DNA of 64,000 nt from Clostridia bacterium (lineage in GTDB: Bacteria; Bacillota; Clostridia; Oscillospirales; Acutalibacteraceae), in NCBI GenBank assembly GCA_017414965.1, contig JAFQJL010000031.1:1-64000 (forward strand). Reading direction: 5' to 3'. Below the pieces are notes generated by a model. It ran no database searches. It was not told where the DNA came from and saw nothing but the letters and a program-made list of their open reading frames with translations. The position numbers and the translations under genes were made by a program. This document shows positions 36,172-44,191 of this stretch, one piece after another. Each line of letters starts with the position of its first letter. Position 1 is the first letter of the stretch.

Positions 36172-36420
36172 GTGTTTTTTGCGCAAGCGTATGGCTTTGT
36201 AGACCCAATATGGAAATGTGAGCAGTTTTCCCAGAATGATAAGCGGAATGATAACAAAGCGAAACTTATAGGAATAGTAGGCGCGTTTTTCGTACAGGAT
36301 GACTGGTTTGTATTCTCCGCAACCCTCACACAAATCGTCGTAGTCGGTCATTATGTATTTATTGGCGTTGTTTTTTGTGTGAGTTATGCGATTCCAGCAT
36401 TCTAAACAGTAAAGAGACAT
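36166..36420 (-). CDS. Small zinc-ribbon-like membrane protein
   Basis: An 84-residue protein, MSLYCLECWNR at the start. Two Cys pairs (CLEC and CEGC, about 25 residues apart) could bind zinc, followed by a hydrophobic segment (FVIIPLIILGKLLTFPYWVY) and a basic tail (RLRKKHK). I do not recognise the family. The open frame extends to a GTG at 36468, but a perfect promoter (-10 at 36462-36457) lies inside that stretch, so ATG 36420 is the likely start. It diverges from an XRE gene and shares its palindromic control sites. Confidence 0.65.
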   Translation of the reverse strand: MSLYCLECWNRITHTKNNANKYIMTDYDDLCEGCGEYKPVILYEKRAYYSYKFRFVIIPLIILGKLLTFPYWVYKAIRLRKKHK

Positions 36421-36430
36421 ATTTCCGGAA

Positions 36431-36500
36431 CACCTACAATTGTTAGTATATTCTTGATTATAATCCACTACACTATTTTTGTCAAGAACAATTGTAGGTG
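36431..36500. promoter_or_regulatory. Paired 14-bp operators flanking a divergent promoter
   Basis: CACCTACAATTGTT (36431-36444) and its exact reverse complement AACAATTGTAGGTG (36487-36500) bracket the promoter at 36457-36485. Each copy also contains the palindrome CAATTG. One site lies in the leader of the leftward gene and the other just before the XRE start, so the XRE protein probably represses both. Confidence 0.7.
36457..36485 (-). promoter_or_regulatory. Consensus promoter of the leftward zinc-ribbon gene
   Basis: On the minus strand TTGACA (36485-36480), 17 bases, TATAAT (36462-36457). The expected start is near 36450. Confidence 0.85.
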
Positions 36501-36506
36501 TGGTGA

Positions 36507-36722
36507 ATGATGAGAGAAGTTTTAGCAGAAAGATTGAAGCGGTGCCGCAAGGAAAAGGGGTTAACCCAAGGGCAAGTGGCCATTTATTGCGATATTACCG
36601 AAAAGGCCTATCAAAACTATGAATTGATGACCAGAGAACCAAAGGTGGAAATACTGATCCGATTGGCGGATTTTTTTGGTGTTTCGTTGGATTATCTGGT
36701 GGGAAGAAGCGACGAAAAATAA
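36507..36722 (+). CDS. Small XRE-family repressor
   Basis: A 71-residue protein that is almost entirely a Cro/C1-type helix-turn-helix (RCRKEKGLTQGQVAIYCDIT, then KAYQNYELMTREPKVEILIR) ending LADFFGVSLDYLVGRSDEK. ATG 36507 and ATG 36510 are both possible; AGGTG lies just upstream in the operator. It is the likely regulator of itself and of the divergent zinc-ribbon gene. Base composition is more AT-rich than the flanking genes. Confidence 0.85.
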   Translation: MMREVLAERLKRCRKEKGLTQGQVAIYCDITEKAYQNYELMTREPKVEILIRLADFFGVSLDYLVGRSDEK

Positions 36723-36728
36723 AAAAAT

Positions 36729-36765
36729 CACCCCACTCCAAAACGGAGTGGGGTGATTTTTATTT
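36729..36765. terminator. Terminator hairpin, right copy of the 37-bp direct repeat
   Basis: Identical over 37 bases to 36135-36171. It serves the XRE gene on the plus strand and the leftward gene at 36760, whose stop codon (36760-36762) lies at the same offset as in the left copy. Confidence 0.9.
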
Positions 36766-37722
36766 CTTCTTTGTTGTGGTGGTTGTGGTAGCGGTTGTCG
36801 TAGTGGTTGTGGTGGAAACGGTGGTGGCATCGGCGTCGGTCTTTTCGTCCTCGACGGCAACCAGGTGCCATTCCTTTTGCTCGTTTTGCTCAAACACAAA
36901 CCACTGGAAATATTCGGCGTTTTCCGGCTGGGGCTCCAGCTGATCGCCGAAATCGTCAAACCCGAGCGTGCTTACCAGCACGTAGCCGATGCGCACGCGC
37001 GCTGTTTTGCCGCGCATACGGATGTCCTCGGCCACGGTGGTGTACAGCGAGGAGGAGGACGAGTAGATCCACGGCACGTGCATACACGCCTCTTTTTCGT
37101 CGTACAGGAACTGTGCGTACGCCTGCTTGTCCGAGCCGATGGTGTTGAAGGTTGGCTCGGCGCCGGTGCCAAACAGCGCCCGATAGGCGGCGGTGATCTC
37201 CTCGGTCGGAATGATCAGACGCGCCTCCGAATCCAGCTTGTAGCTAAACTCGCCGGTGCCCTCGCGGAGCTGGCGTACCTCCTCGGCTTTGGTGATCTTG
37301 TAAATGGCGGCGAGCAGCAACTGGTCGCTGTCGGCAGCCTCCAGATCGTCAAAGGCGGTGGGTTGATAGTAGGAAACCGGCACCGAGAAATCGTGCAGCT
37401 CGTTCATCAGATCGGTGTTGTCGGTGGCATCGCCGATCAGTTTGATGCCCAGCCATACGATGGAAATGGTGCCGATGATCGCCAGCAAAATAACCACCAG
37501 TCCGATCCACGCCGCAAAGCGATAGCGGCCGCGGTGGACATTGGTTTCGGTGTGGCTTTCGTCCAACGCCGGCTCGACCGGCATCGGCTCGACCGGCGTA
37601 GCCGGTGCTTCTGCCTGTACCTTCTTCGGACGGCCGCGGCGCTTTGGTTTCACCGGCGTGGCGTCTTCTTTTATAGGGGTGTCAACCGATTCGACCGGTT
37701 GATCTTTCTTTTCCCAAGACAC
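36760..37722 (-). CDS. Membrane protein with AT-hook-like motif and Thr-rich tail
   Basis: A 320-residue protein of unknown function. The N-terminal part is cytoplasmic and contains PKRRGRPKK (about 26-34), an AT-hook-like DNA-binding motif. A single transmembrane helix (about 70-98) is followed by an extracytoplasmic domain of some 180 residues and a poly-Thr tail ending KKK. The start is GTG with AAGGAGG about nine bases upstream. The AT-hook match may be no more than a basic linker. Confidence 0.8.
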   Translation of the reverse strand: MSWEKKDQPVESVDTPIKEDATPVKPKRRGRPKKVQAEAPATPVEPMPVEPALDESHTETNVHRGRYRFAAWIGLVVILLAIIGTISIVWLGIKLIGDATDNTDLMNELHDFSVPVSYYQPTAFDDLEAADSDQLLLAAIYKITKAEEVRQLREGTGEFSYKLDSEARLIIPTEEITAAYRALFGTGAEPTFNTIGSDKQAYAQFLYDEKEACMHVPWIYSSSSSLYTTVAEDIRMRGKTARVRIGYVLVSTLGFDDFGDQLEPQPENAEYFQWFVFEQNEQKEWHLVAVEDEKTDADATTVSTTTTTTTATTTTTTKKK

Positions 37723-37851
37723 AATAACATCCTCCTTTTTAAAGGATATATTTTAATATATCACACTTTCCCAAGAAACGCAAGTCCCTCGAAAATCGGT
37801 TGACCTGTCGGCGGGTTTATGGTATACTAATTGGCGGAAAGGCGTGAGGAT

Positions 37852-38622
37852 ATGAAGGTTTTGTGTGTGGGCGACGTGGTCGCCGGCGTCGGTTGCGCGC
37901 ATCTGCAAAAGGTATTGCCGGGCGTGAAGCGGCACTACGGGGTGGACGTGTGTATCGTCAACGGCGAGAACGCCGCGGACGGCAACGGCATTCTGCCGTG
38001 CTCGGTCGAAGCGTTGTTTGCGGCGGGTGCGGACGTGATCACCGGCGGCAACCATTCGTTTCGTCGCCGCGAGATCCTCGATCGGATGGAGAGTGAGCCG
38101 ATGCTGCTTCGTCCGGCCAATTACCCGGATGCGGTCAGCGGTCACGGCGTTTGCACCGTCGATCTCGGTCGCCGGCAGTTGACGGTAGTCAATCTGCTGG
38201 GTACGGCGTATATGGAGCCGCTGGACAATCCCTTTGACGTGCTGGATCGCGTGCTGGCGGCGGCCGGTCATCCGCGGTTTTGCGTGGTGGATTTTCACGC
38301 AGAGGCGACCGCGGAGAAAAAGGCGCTGGCGCTGTGGGCGGACGGGCGCGTGTCGGCGGTGTTTGGCACGCACACGCACGTGCAGACGGCGGACGAGCAG
38401 ATCCTGCCGTCCGGCACCGGTTTTATTACCGACGTGGGTATGACCGGTCCGATCCACTCTATCTTGGGCGTGCATCCGGAGCAGCCGATCGAGAAGATGC
38501 GCCTGCACACGCCGGTGCGATTTGTGGCGGCGGAGGGTCCGTGCTGTATGGATGCGGTGCTGTTTACGTTAGACGATGCCACCGGTCGTTGCACAGCGGC
38601 GGAGCGTCTGCAGATCCGCTGA
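37852..38622 (+). CDS. ymdB: YmdB-type metallophosphoesterase
   Basis: A 256-residue cytosolic enzyme resembling YmdB, a 2',3'-cyclic nucleotide phosphodiesterase that influences sporulation and biofilm in Bacillus. Metal-binding motifs in order are GDVVAGVG, NGENAADGNG, GGNHSFRRREI, VDFHAEATAEK and GTHTHVQTAD, ending with TDVGMTGP. Some residues deviate from the usual GDVVG and GNHTWD forms. ATG 37852 has GTGAGG upstream. It stands alone rather than beside rny. Confidence 0.85.
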   Translation: MKVLCVGDVVAGVGCAHLQKVLPGVKRHYGVDVCIVNGENAADGNGILPCSVEALFAAGADVITGGNHSFRRREILDRMESEPMLLRPANYPDAVSGHGVCTVDLGRRQLTVVNLLGTAYMEPLDNPFDVLDRVLAAAGHPRFCVVDFHAEATAEKKALALWADGRVSAVFGTHTHVQTADEQILPSGTGFITDVGMTGPIHSILGVHPEQPIEKMRLHTPVRFVAAEGPCCMDAVLFTLDDATGRCTAAERLQIR

Positions 38623-38641
38623 AAAAATTTTGAAAAACCCC

Positions 38642-38670
38642 TTGACACCGAGCGATTCGGTGTGTATAAT
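38642..38670 (+). promoter_or_regulatory. Consensus promoter of the infC operon
   Basis: TTGACA (38642-38647), 17 bases, TATAAT (38665-38670). Confidence 0.88.
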
Positions 38671-38676
38671 AGACGA

Positions 38677-38806
38677 TGCAAGAAAACAAAGTAAAGTAGT
38701 CTGTCTGCTTTCACCTGCGGATTTTGCTCCAACAGGTCAATCGCGAAGGATGCCGGTTATTGGCATCATTTTGTAACGCAGACAGTCTGATTGTCTGCGT
38801 TTTTTG
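38677..38806 (+). ncRNA. Attenuator leader of infC-rpmI-rplT (L20-leader type)
   Basis: The leader of about 150 nt ends in an intrinsic terminator (38775-38784 with 38792-38801, then T5) before infC. An upstream CTGTCTGC (38701-38708) can instead pair with GCAGACAG (38778-38785), the 5' arm of the terminator, forming an antiterminator. In Bacillus, L20 binds such a leader and causes premature termination; position and mutually exclusive pairing fit this, but I cannot confirm the L20 site. Confidence 0.7.
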
Positions 38807-38827
38807 TATTTCCGAACGGAGGTGTCG

Positions 38828-39361
38828 ATCATAGCTACGAAAGAATTGCAGATCAACGAACAGATCCGCGACAACGAAATCCGACTGATTGGTGTCGACG
38901 GCGAGCAGGCCGGTATTATGTCTGCGCGCGAGGCACAGAATTTGGCGGATGAGGCCGGTCTTGATCTGGTGAAGATCTCCCCGAACGCCAAGCCGCCGGT
39001 GTGCCGCATTATGGATTACGGCAAGTACCGTTTTGAGCAGGCCAAGCGCGAGAAGGAAGCGCGCAAGAATCAGCGCGTGGTGGAGATCAAGGAGATCCGT
39101 CTGGGTTTGAAAACCGACGTGGCGGACTTCAACACGAAACAGCGCCAGGCTGTCCGCTTCCTCGAAGGCGGCGACAAGGTGAAGGTTTCCATTCGGTTCC
39201 GTGGCCGTGAAATGGGGCATCCCGAGATCGGATTGGATGCGATGAAGCGCTTTGCGGAAGCATGCGCGGAATCGGCTATCGTTGAAAAGCCGGCGAAGCT
39301 GGAAGGTCGCAATATGCTGATGTTCTTAGCTCCTCGTCCGGCGGCTAAACCCGGTAAATAA
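38828..39361 (+). CDS. infC: Translation initiation factor IF-3
   Basis: IF-3 binds the 30S subunit and checks the start codon. The protein reads [20 protein letters not shown] with the conserved ARRVLD-type linker region [16 protein letters not shown] and a full C-terminal domain. No ATG, GTG or TTG fits GGAGG (38818-38822). The best starts are ATC 38828 (giving [10 protein letters not shown], like clostridial homologs) or ATA 38831. Rare AUU/AUC/AUA starts are the known basis of infC autoregulation. It leads an operon with rpmI and rplT. Confidence 0.93.
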   Translation: MIATKELQINEQIRDNEIRLIGVDGEQAGIMSAREAQNLADEAGLDLVKISPNAKPPVCRIMDYGKYRFEQAKREKEARKNQRVVEIKEIRLGLKTDVADFNTKQRQAVRFLEGGDKVKVSIRFRGREMGHPEIGLDAMKRFAEACAESAIVEKPAKLEGRNMLMFLAPRPAAKPGK

Positions 39362-39384
39362 ATCAAACCAAGGAGGATACAATT

Positions 39385-39582
39385 ATGCCGAAGATCAAGA
39401 CGCACAGCGGTGCGAAAAAACGCTTCAAACTGAGTGCTAACGGAAAGGTCCTGCGCGCTCATGCGTACAAGTCCCACATTCTGAACAAGAAGACCACCAA
39501 GCGGAAGCGCAACCTGCGCCAGACGGCTGTTGCCGACCAGACGAACGTCGCGGCTGTCAAGCGCATGATTCCGTACAAATAA
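39385..39582 (+). CDS. rpmI: 50S ribosomal protein L35
   Basis: A 65-residue ribosomal protein with the typical start [20 protein letters not shown] and the basic middle ([18 protein letters not shown]). Length and order between infC and rplT are canonical. AAGGAGG precedes the ATG. Confidence 0.98.
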   Translation: MPKIKTHSGAKKRFKLSANGKVLRAHAYKSHILNKKTTKRKRNLRQTAVADQTNVAAVKRMIPYK

Positions 39583-39606
39583 GTAGCATTCAGGAGGAAA
39601 TGAAAT

Positions 39607-39963
39607 ATGGCTCGTGTTAAAGGCGCAATGATGACGCGCAAAAGAAGAAAAAAGGTATTGAAGCTTGCGAAGGGCTACTATGGTGCCAAGTCCAAGCTGT
39701 TCCGCACCGCGAAAGAAGCGGTTATGAAATCGGGCAACTATGCCTTTATTGGCCGCAAACAGCGCAAGCGTGACTTCCGCCGTCTGTGGATCACCCGTAT
39801 CAGCGCGGCGTGCAAGATGAATGGTATGAACTACTCCACGTTCATGAACGGTCTGAAGAAGGCCGGCGTGTCGCTCAACCGCAAAATGCTTGCGGAGATC
39901 GCTGTCAGCGATGCCGCTGCTTTCGCTGCTCTGACCGAGCAGGCCAAAGCTGCCCTTAAATAA
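39607..39963 (+). CDS. rplT: 50S ribosomal protein L20
   Basis: A 118-residue protein that binds 23S rRNA early in 50S assembly and can repress its own operon. It has the typical [20 protein letters not shown] start and [20 protein letters not shown] middle; length is normal. It follows rpmI with a good ribosome binding site and probably acts on the leader at 38677. Confidence 0.98.
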   Translation: MARVKGAMMTRKRRKKVLKLAKGYYGAKSKLFRTAKEAVMKSGNYAFIGRKQRKRDFRRLWITRISAACKMNGMNYSTFMNGLKKAGVSLNRKMLAEIAVSDAAAFAALTEQAKAALK

Positions 39964-40031
39964 GTTCAAGTTGCGTCCGCCGGCAGATGTCGGCGGACAT
40001 TCTTGCATTACCCAATAAGGAGGTCTGCCGT

Positions 40032-40835
40032 ATGATCAGCATCACCAGCCGCGACAATCCGCAGGTCAAGCGGTTTTGTCGCTTGCGCGATAAAAGCCGC
40101 GAGCGCCGCGAAAGCGGTCTGCTGGCGCTGGAAGGCGCGCGCTTGTGTGCGGATGCGGCAGATAACGGTCTAACAGTGGAAACGCTGTTTGTGACCGAGC
40201 AGGCACTGGCGCAGTATCCGGTGATTGCGCGGCTGAGCGAGAGCACCAAGCAGGTGCTGCTGGTAAGCGACGCGGTCGCGACGCTGATGGCGGAGACCGA
40301 ACATCCGCAAGGGGTGTTTGCGGTGGTTGCCTGCCCGCCCGATTCGCTGGATCCGGAGGCGCTGGACGTCACCGGTCGGTATCTGGTGCTGGAAGGCGTG
40401 CGCGATCCCGGCAACCTCGGCACGATCGTCCGTACCGCCGAAGCCTTCGGCGTGGACGGCTTGCTGCTGTCGGCCGATTGCTGCGACCTGTATTCCCCCA
40501 AGGTGTTGCGCGCGGCCATGGGTGGCACGCTGCGTCTGCCGACGGCGGTGGTGACCGATCTGCCGGCCGCCATTGCCAAGTGGCGCGCCCAAGGGCTGAC
40601 GCCGTTTGCCTGTGTGGCGGATGCCTCTGCTGAGCCGCTGACGGCGGTGCGGTTGGGAGCCGGTTGTATGCCGGTGATCGGCAACGAGGGCAACGGCCTG
40701 ACCGCCGAAGCGATCGCCGCTTGCGGACGGTCGCTCACCATTCCGATGGCCGGTCGTGCCGAGTCGCTCAATGCGGCGGTGGCGGCGTGCATCGTGATGT
40801 GGGAGCTGACCAAAACGGAGGCGACCAATGGATAA
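40032..40835 (+). CDS. TrmH/SpoU-family RNA methyltransferase
   Basis: A 267-residue SAM-dependent enzyme that methylates a ribose 2'-O in rRNA or tRNA. The N-terminal substrate-binding domain (SRDNPQVKRFCRLRDKSRER) is followed by the SPOUT fold with motif 1 (EGVRDPGNLGTIVRTAEAFG), motif 2 (IGNEGNGL) and motif 3 (IPMAGRAESLNAAVAACIV). ATG 40032 has AAGGAGG eight bases upstream. It overlaps dprA by eight bases. Confidence 0.92.
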   Translation: MISITSRDNPQVKRFCRLRDKSRERRESGLLALEGARLCADAADNGLTVETLFVTEQALAQYPVIARLSESTKQVLLVSDAVATLMAETEHPQGVFAVVACPPDSLDPEALDVTGRYLVLEGVRDPGNLGTIVRTAEAFGVDGLLLSADCCDLYSPKVLRAAMGGTLRLPTAVVTDLPAAIAKWRAQGLTPFACVADASAEPLTAVRLGAGCMPVIGNEGNGLTAEAIAACGRSLTIPMAGRAESLNAAVAACIVMWELTKTEATNG

Positions 40836-42054
40836 ACGCGTGTACTGGGTGTGGTTGCAGACCGTTGTGGGCTGCGGCTGGGCGCACACCGCACGCCTGC
40901 TTCGACGCTTCGGTGATGCCGAGGGTGTCTGGCAGGCAGACGAGGCAGCGCTCCGTGAAGCCGGGCTGACCGGTACGGTGCTGAAACGCGCGATGCATAA
41001 AACGCTGGATAAAGCGGAAAAACAGTTGCATCTGGCTTTGGCGCAAGCGTGGGAGGTGTGGACGCCGGATATGCCGGAGTTCCCGTCTACGTGGAAAGTT
41101 CTTTCGGATCTGCCTCTGGTGATTTATGCGACCGATACGATGCCGTTTCCACATCGGACGCGTCCGATGGTTACGGTGATCGCCACCCGCAAGATCAGCG
41201 AAAAGGGACGGCGCGTCACCGGAAAATTGGCTGCCGGATTGGCGGCCGCCGGCGTGACAATCGTCGGCGATACCATTGAGGGCGGCGACGCAACCGCGAT
41301 GATGGCGGTAGCCGCCGTGGGCGGAGCCGGTGTGATCGTGCAGCCATGCGCTTTGGACGTCACCTATCCGCGTAAAACGGCGCACATTCGCCAAGCGGTA
41401 CTGGATGCCGGCGGCGTGGTGCTGTCGGAATTTCCCGCCGGAACGGCGGTTCGCAAGGAACATTTTCGGATACGAAATCGGTTGCTGGCGACGCTGGGCG
41501 ATGCCCTGATCGTCACCGAGGCAAGCGAGGGGAGTGGCACGGTTACGGTGGCGGAGATGGCTTCTGCCGCCGGCCACGAGGTATACGCCGTGCCGGGCGA
41601 TCCGGCAACGAATGCCGGTTGCCATCGGTTGATCCGCGACGGTGCGGTGCTGGTGCAAAACGGAAAGCAGGCGGCCATGGAATTGACTGACCGGTATCCG
41701 GCGCTGGACGTGCAGTTGGTGGAAGAAGCCGAGAGTGCGTACGTATCCAAGCAACCGGCGCCGCCGGAAAAATCAAAAAAGCAAGCACCGGTCCCGCGGT
41801 ATGCGCGGCAGCCGGTGACACCGATCGTTCGGCCGGAGCCGCAACCGATGCCGGTGGTGGCCGATCTGCCGCCGGAGCTGAGTGAGAATGCCAAGTGCGT
41901 GGCGACTCATCTCACGGCTTCGCCGCAGGGATTGGAAGAATTAACCGAGAAAACGTCGCTGTCGTTGCCACAGGTGATGATGGCGTTGACCGAACTGGAA
42001 ATGCACGGCGTGGCGGAAAAGCGCGCCGGCAGTCTGTACGGACGGAAAGGATAA
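40828..42054 (+). CDS. dprA: DprA-like DNA processing protein (divergent)
   Basis: A 408-residue protein. DprA loads RecA onto incoming single strands in transformation. The second half of the Rossmann fold is well kept (LSEFPAGTAVRKEHFRIRNR, then TEASEGSGTVTVAEMASAAG and VYAVPGDP), and a C-terminal winged helix is present (VMMALTELEMHGVAEKRAG). The first half is degenerate: the GTR/SxYG motif reads IATRKISEKG, and the SGxAxGID segment reads VGDTIEGGDATAMM. A Pro-rich linker joins the domains. It overlaps the methyltransferase and precedes topA, as is common. Confidence 0.85.
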   Translation: MDKRVYWVWLQTVVGCGWAHTARLLRRFGDAEGVWQADEAALREAGLTGTVLKRAMHKTLDKAEKQLHLALAQAWEVWTPDMPEFPSTWKVLSDLPLVIYATDTMPFPHRTRPMVTVIATRKISEKGRRVTGKLAAGLAAAGVTIVGDTIEGGDATAMMAVAAVGGAGVIVQPCALDVTYPRKTAHIRQAVLDAGGVVLSEFPAGTAVRKEHFRIRNRLLATLGDALIVTEASEGSGTVTVAEMASAAGHEVYAVPGDPATNAGCHRLIRDGAVLVQNGKQAAMELTDRYPALDVQLVEEAESAYVSKQPAPPEKSKKQAPVPRYARQPVTPIVRPEPQPMPVVADLPPELSENAKCVATHLTASPQGLEELTEKTSLSLPQVMMALTELEMHGVAEKRAGSLYGRKG

Positions 42055-42058
42055 AACA

Positions 42059-44164
42059 ATGGCAAAGACATTGGTAATTGTAGAGTCGGAGCACAAGGCG
42101 AAGATCATCCAGGGCTTCTTGGGATCGGACTACGAGGTGCGCGCCACGGTGGGTCACATTCGCGATCTGCCGAAAACCCTGCTGGGTGTGGACATCCAGA
42201 ATCGGTTTAAGCCGCACTATGTGGATATTGCGGGTAAATCCCAGCTGATCCGCGGTCTGCGCGAGCGCGCCGCGGCGCTTGGCGACGTTATTCTCGCTAC
42301 TGACCCGGACCGCGAGGGAGAAGCGATCTCGTGGCATCTGGCAACGCTGCTCGGGACGGACTTGGCGGCCGCCAATCGCGTGACCTTTAACGAGATCACC
42401 AAGAGCGGCGTGGCGCAGGGAATGTCCAAGCCGCGCAAGATCGATATGGATTTAGTTAACGCGCAGCAGGCGCGTCGCGTGCTCGACCGCATTGTTGGCT
42501 ATCAGATCAGCCCGTATCTGTGGAAAAAGGTCCGCAAGGGCCTGTCGGCCGGCCGTGTGCAATCGGCAACGGCGGCGCTGGTGGTCGATCGCGAGCAGGA
42601 AATCCGCGGATTTAAGGTAGAGGAATACTGGTCGGTCGATGCGAAGCTGTCGGCGAGCAAAACCGGCAAGAAATTCCCGGCTAAGCTGGCGCTGAAAAAT
42701 GGCAGCAAGGTCAAGATCCGCAACAAGGACGAGGCGGATCGCATTTTGGCGGATCTGGAAAACGCCGAGTATCGCATTGCTTCGGTGAAGCGCGGCACGC
42801 GCCACGTCAATCCGGCACCGCCGTTTACCACCTCGACCTTGCAGCAGGAAGCCAGCCGCCGTCTCGGCTTTGAGACGCGCCAGACGATGCGCGTTGCGCA
42901 GGAACTGTACGAAGGCGTTAACGTTGCCGGCATCGGTGCGGTCGGTTTGATCACCTACCTGCGTACCGATTCGCTGCGCATCTCGGACGAGGCGCGCCGC
43001 GAGGGCAACGCGTATATTGAAGCCAACTACGGCAAGGAATATCTGCCGGAAAAGGCGCGCCACTACAAGACGCGCGCCGGTGCGCAGGACGCGCACGAAG
43101 CCATTCGCCCGACTATGCCCAACCTCACGCCGGCACAGGCGAAGGGTTCGCTGTCAAGCGACCAATATAAGCTGTATCGTCTCATCTGGGAGCGCTTTAT
43201 CGCGAGCTTGATGCAGCAGGCAACCCACGAGACCTGTCAGGCGGATATCGCCGCCGGTGAGTATACGTTTAAGGCGTCCGGTTATTCGGTGAAATTTGAC
43301 GGTTATACCGTGCTGTACACCGAGGGCAAGGACGAGGAGGACGAGGAGAACGCGCCGCTGCCGAAGCTGGAGCAGGATATGGTGCTGACGCTGCGCGATC
43401 TGGCCGGCAACCAGCACTTTACGCAGCCGCCGGCACGGTATACCGAGGCGACGTTGGTCAAGGCGATGGAGGAAAGCGGCATTGGCCGTCCGTCCACCTA
43501 CGCACCGACCATCGGCACCATTCTGTCCCGTGAGTATATCGAGCGCGAAGGCAAGTCGCTGAAGCCCACCGCCCTCGGCGAGATCATCACGCAGGTGATG
43601 AAAGAGAATTTCCCCGAGGTGGTTGACATTAAGTTTACCGCGCATATGGAAGAACAGCTGGACGAGGTCGAGCACGGCAACAACGATTGGATCAATATGA
43701 TGGATACGTTCTATCAGGGCTTTTCCAAGACGCTGGCGGCGGCGGAGAAAAACATCACCGACGAGCGCGTGAAGGTGCCGGATGTGGAGAGCGACGAGGT
43801 GTGCGAGCAGTGCGGTCGCAAGATGGTCATTAAGAGTGGCCGTTACGGCAAGTTCCTGGCGTGCCCGGGCTATCCGACCTGCAAAAACACCAAGCGCATC
43901 GTGGTGCGCACCGGTGGCACCTGCCCGAAATGCGGCGGCGACATTCTGTCCAAGAAATCCCGTAACAATCGGAAATTCTTCGGTTGCTCCAACTACCCGA
44001 ACTGCGATTTTGTGTCGTGGAACGAGCCGTCGAAGGAGACCTGCCCCAACTGCGGTAAAACGCTGTTTAAGCAAAAGGGCAAGGACGCCAAGCTGTTTTG
44101 TATGACCGACGGCTGCGGTTACACCAAGGCGCCGGAGAAGCGGAAGAAAGCGACCGAGGAATAA
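42059..44164 (+). CDS. topA: DNA topoisomerase I
   Basis: A 701-residue type IA topoisomerase that relaxes negative supercoils. The Toprim domain has VIVESEHKAK and ATDPDREGEAISWH, and the catalytic Tyr is about Tyr300 in GLITYLRTDSLR. Three C-terminal four-Cys zinc ribbons begin at CEQCGRKM, CPKCGGDI and CPNCGKTL. Length is normal for Firmicutes. It starts five bases after dprA. Confidence 0.97.
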   Translation: MAKTLVIVESEHKAKIIQGFLGSDYEVRATVGHIRDLPKTLLGVDIQNRFKPHYVDIAGKSQLIRGLRERAAALGDVILATDPDREGEAISWHLATLLGTDLAAANRVTFNEITKSGVAQGMSKPRKIDMDLVNAQQARRVLDRIVGYQISPYLWKKVRKGLSAGRVQSATAALVVDREQEIRGFKVEEYWSVDAKLSASKTGKKFPAKLALKNGSKVKIRNKDEADRILADLENAEYRIASVKRGTRHVNPAPPFTTSTLQQEASRRLGFETRQTMRVAQELYEGVNVAGIGAVGLITYLRTDSLRISDEARREGNAYIEANYGKEYLPEKARHYKTRAGAQDAHEAIRPTMPNLTPAQAKGSLSSDQYKLYRLIWERFIASLMQQATHETCQADIAAGEYTFKASGYSVKFDGYTVLYTEGKDEEDEENAPLPKLEQDMVLTLRDLAGNQHFTQPPARYTEATLVKAMEESGIGRPSTYAPTIGTILSREYIEREGKSLKPTALGEIITQVMKENFPEVVDIKFTAHMEEQLDEVEHGNNDWINMMDTFYQGFSKTLAAAEKNITDERVKVPDVESDEVCEQCGRKMVIKSGRYGKFLACPGYPTCKNTKRIVVRTGGTCPKCGGDILSKKSRNNRKFFGCSNYPNCDFVSWNEPSKETCPNCGKTLFKQKGKDAKLFCMTDGCGYTKAPEKRKKATEE

Positions 44165-44191
44165 ATGCGGTCCTTTCGCAAAGGAGAGCCC

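Noticed and set aside
36421..36468. GTG 36468 as start of the zinc-ribbon protein
   Set aside because: The start would lie upstream of the -10 box of the gene's own consensus promoter.
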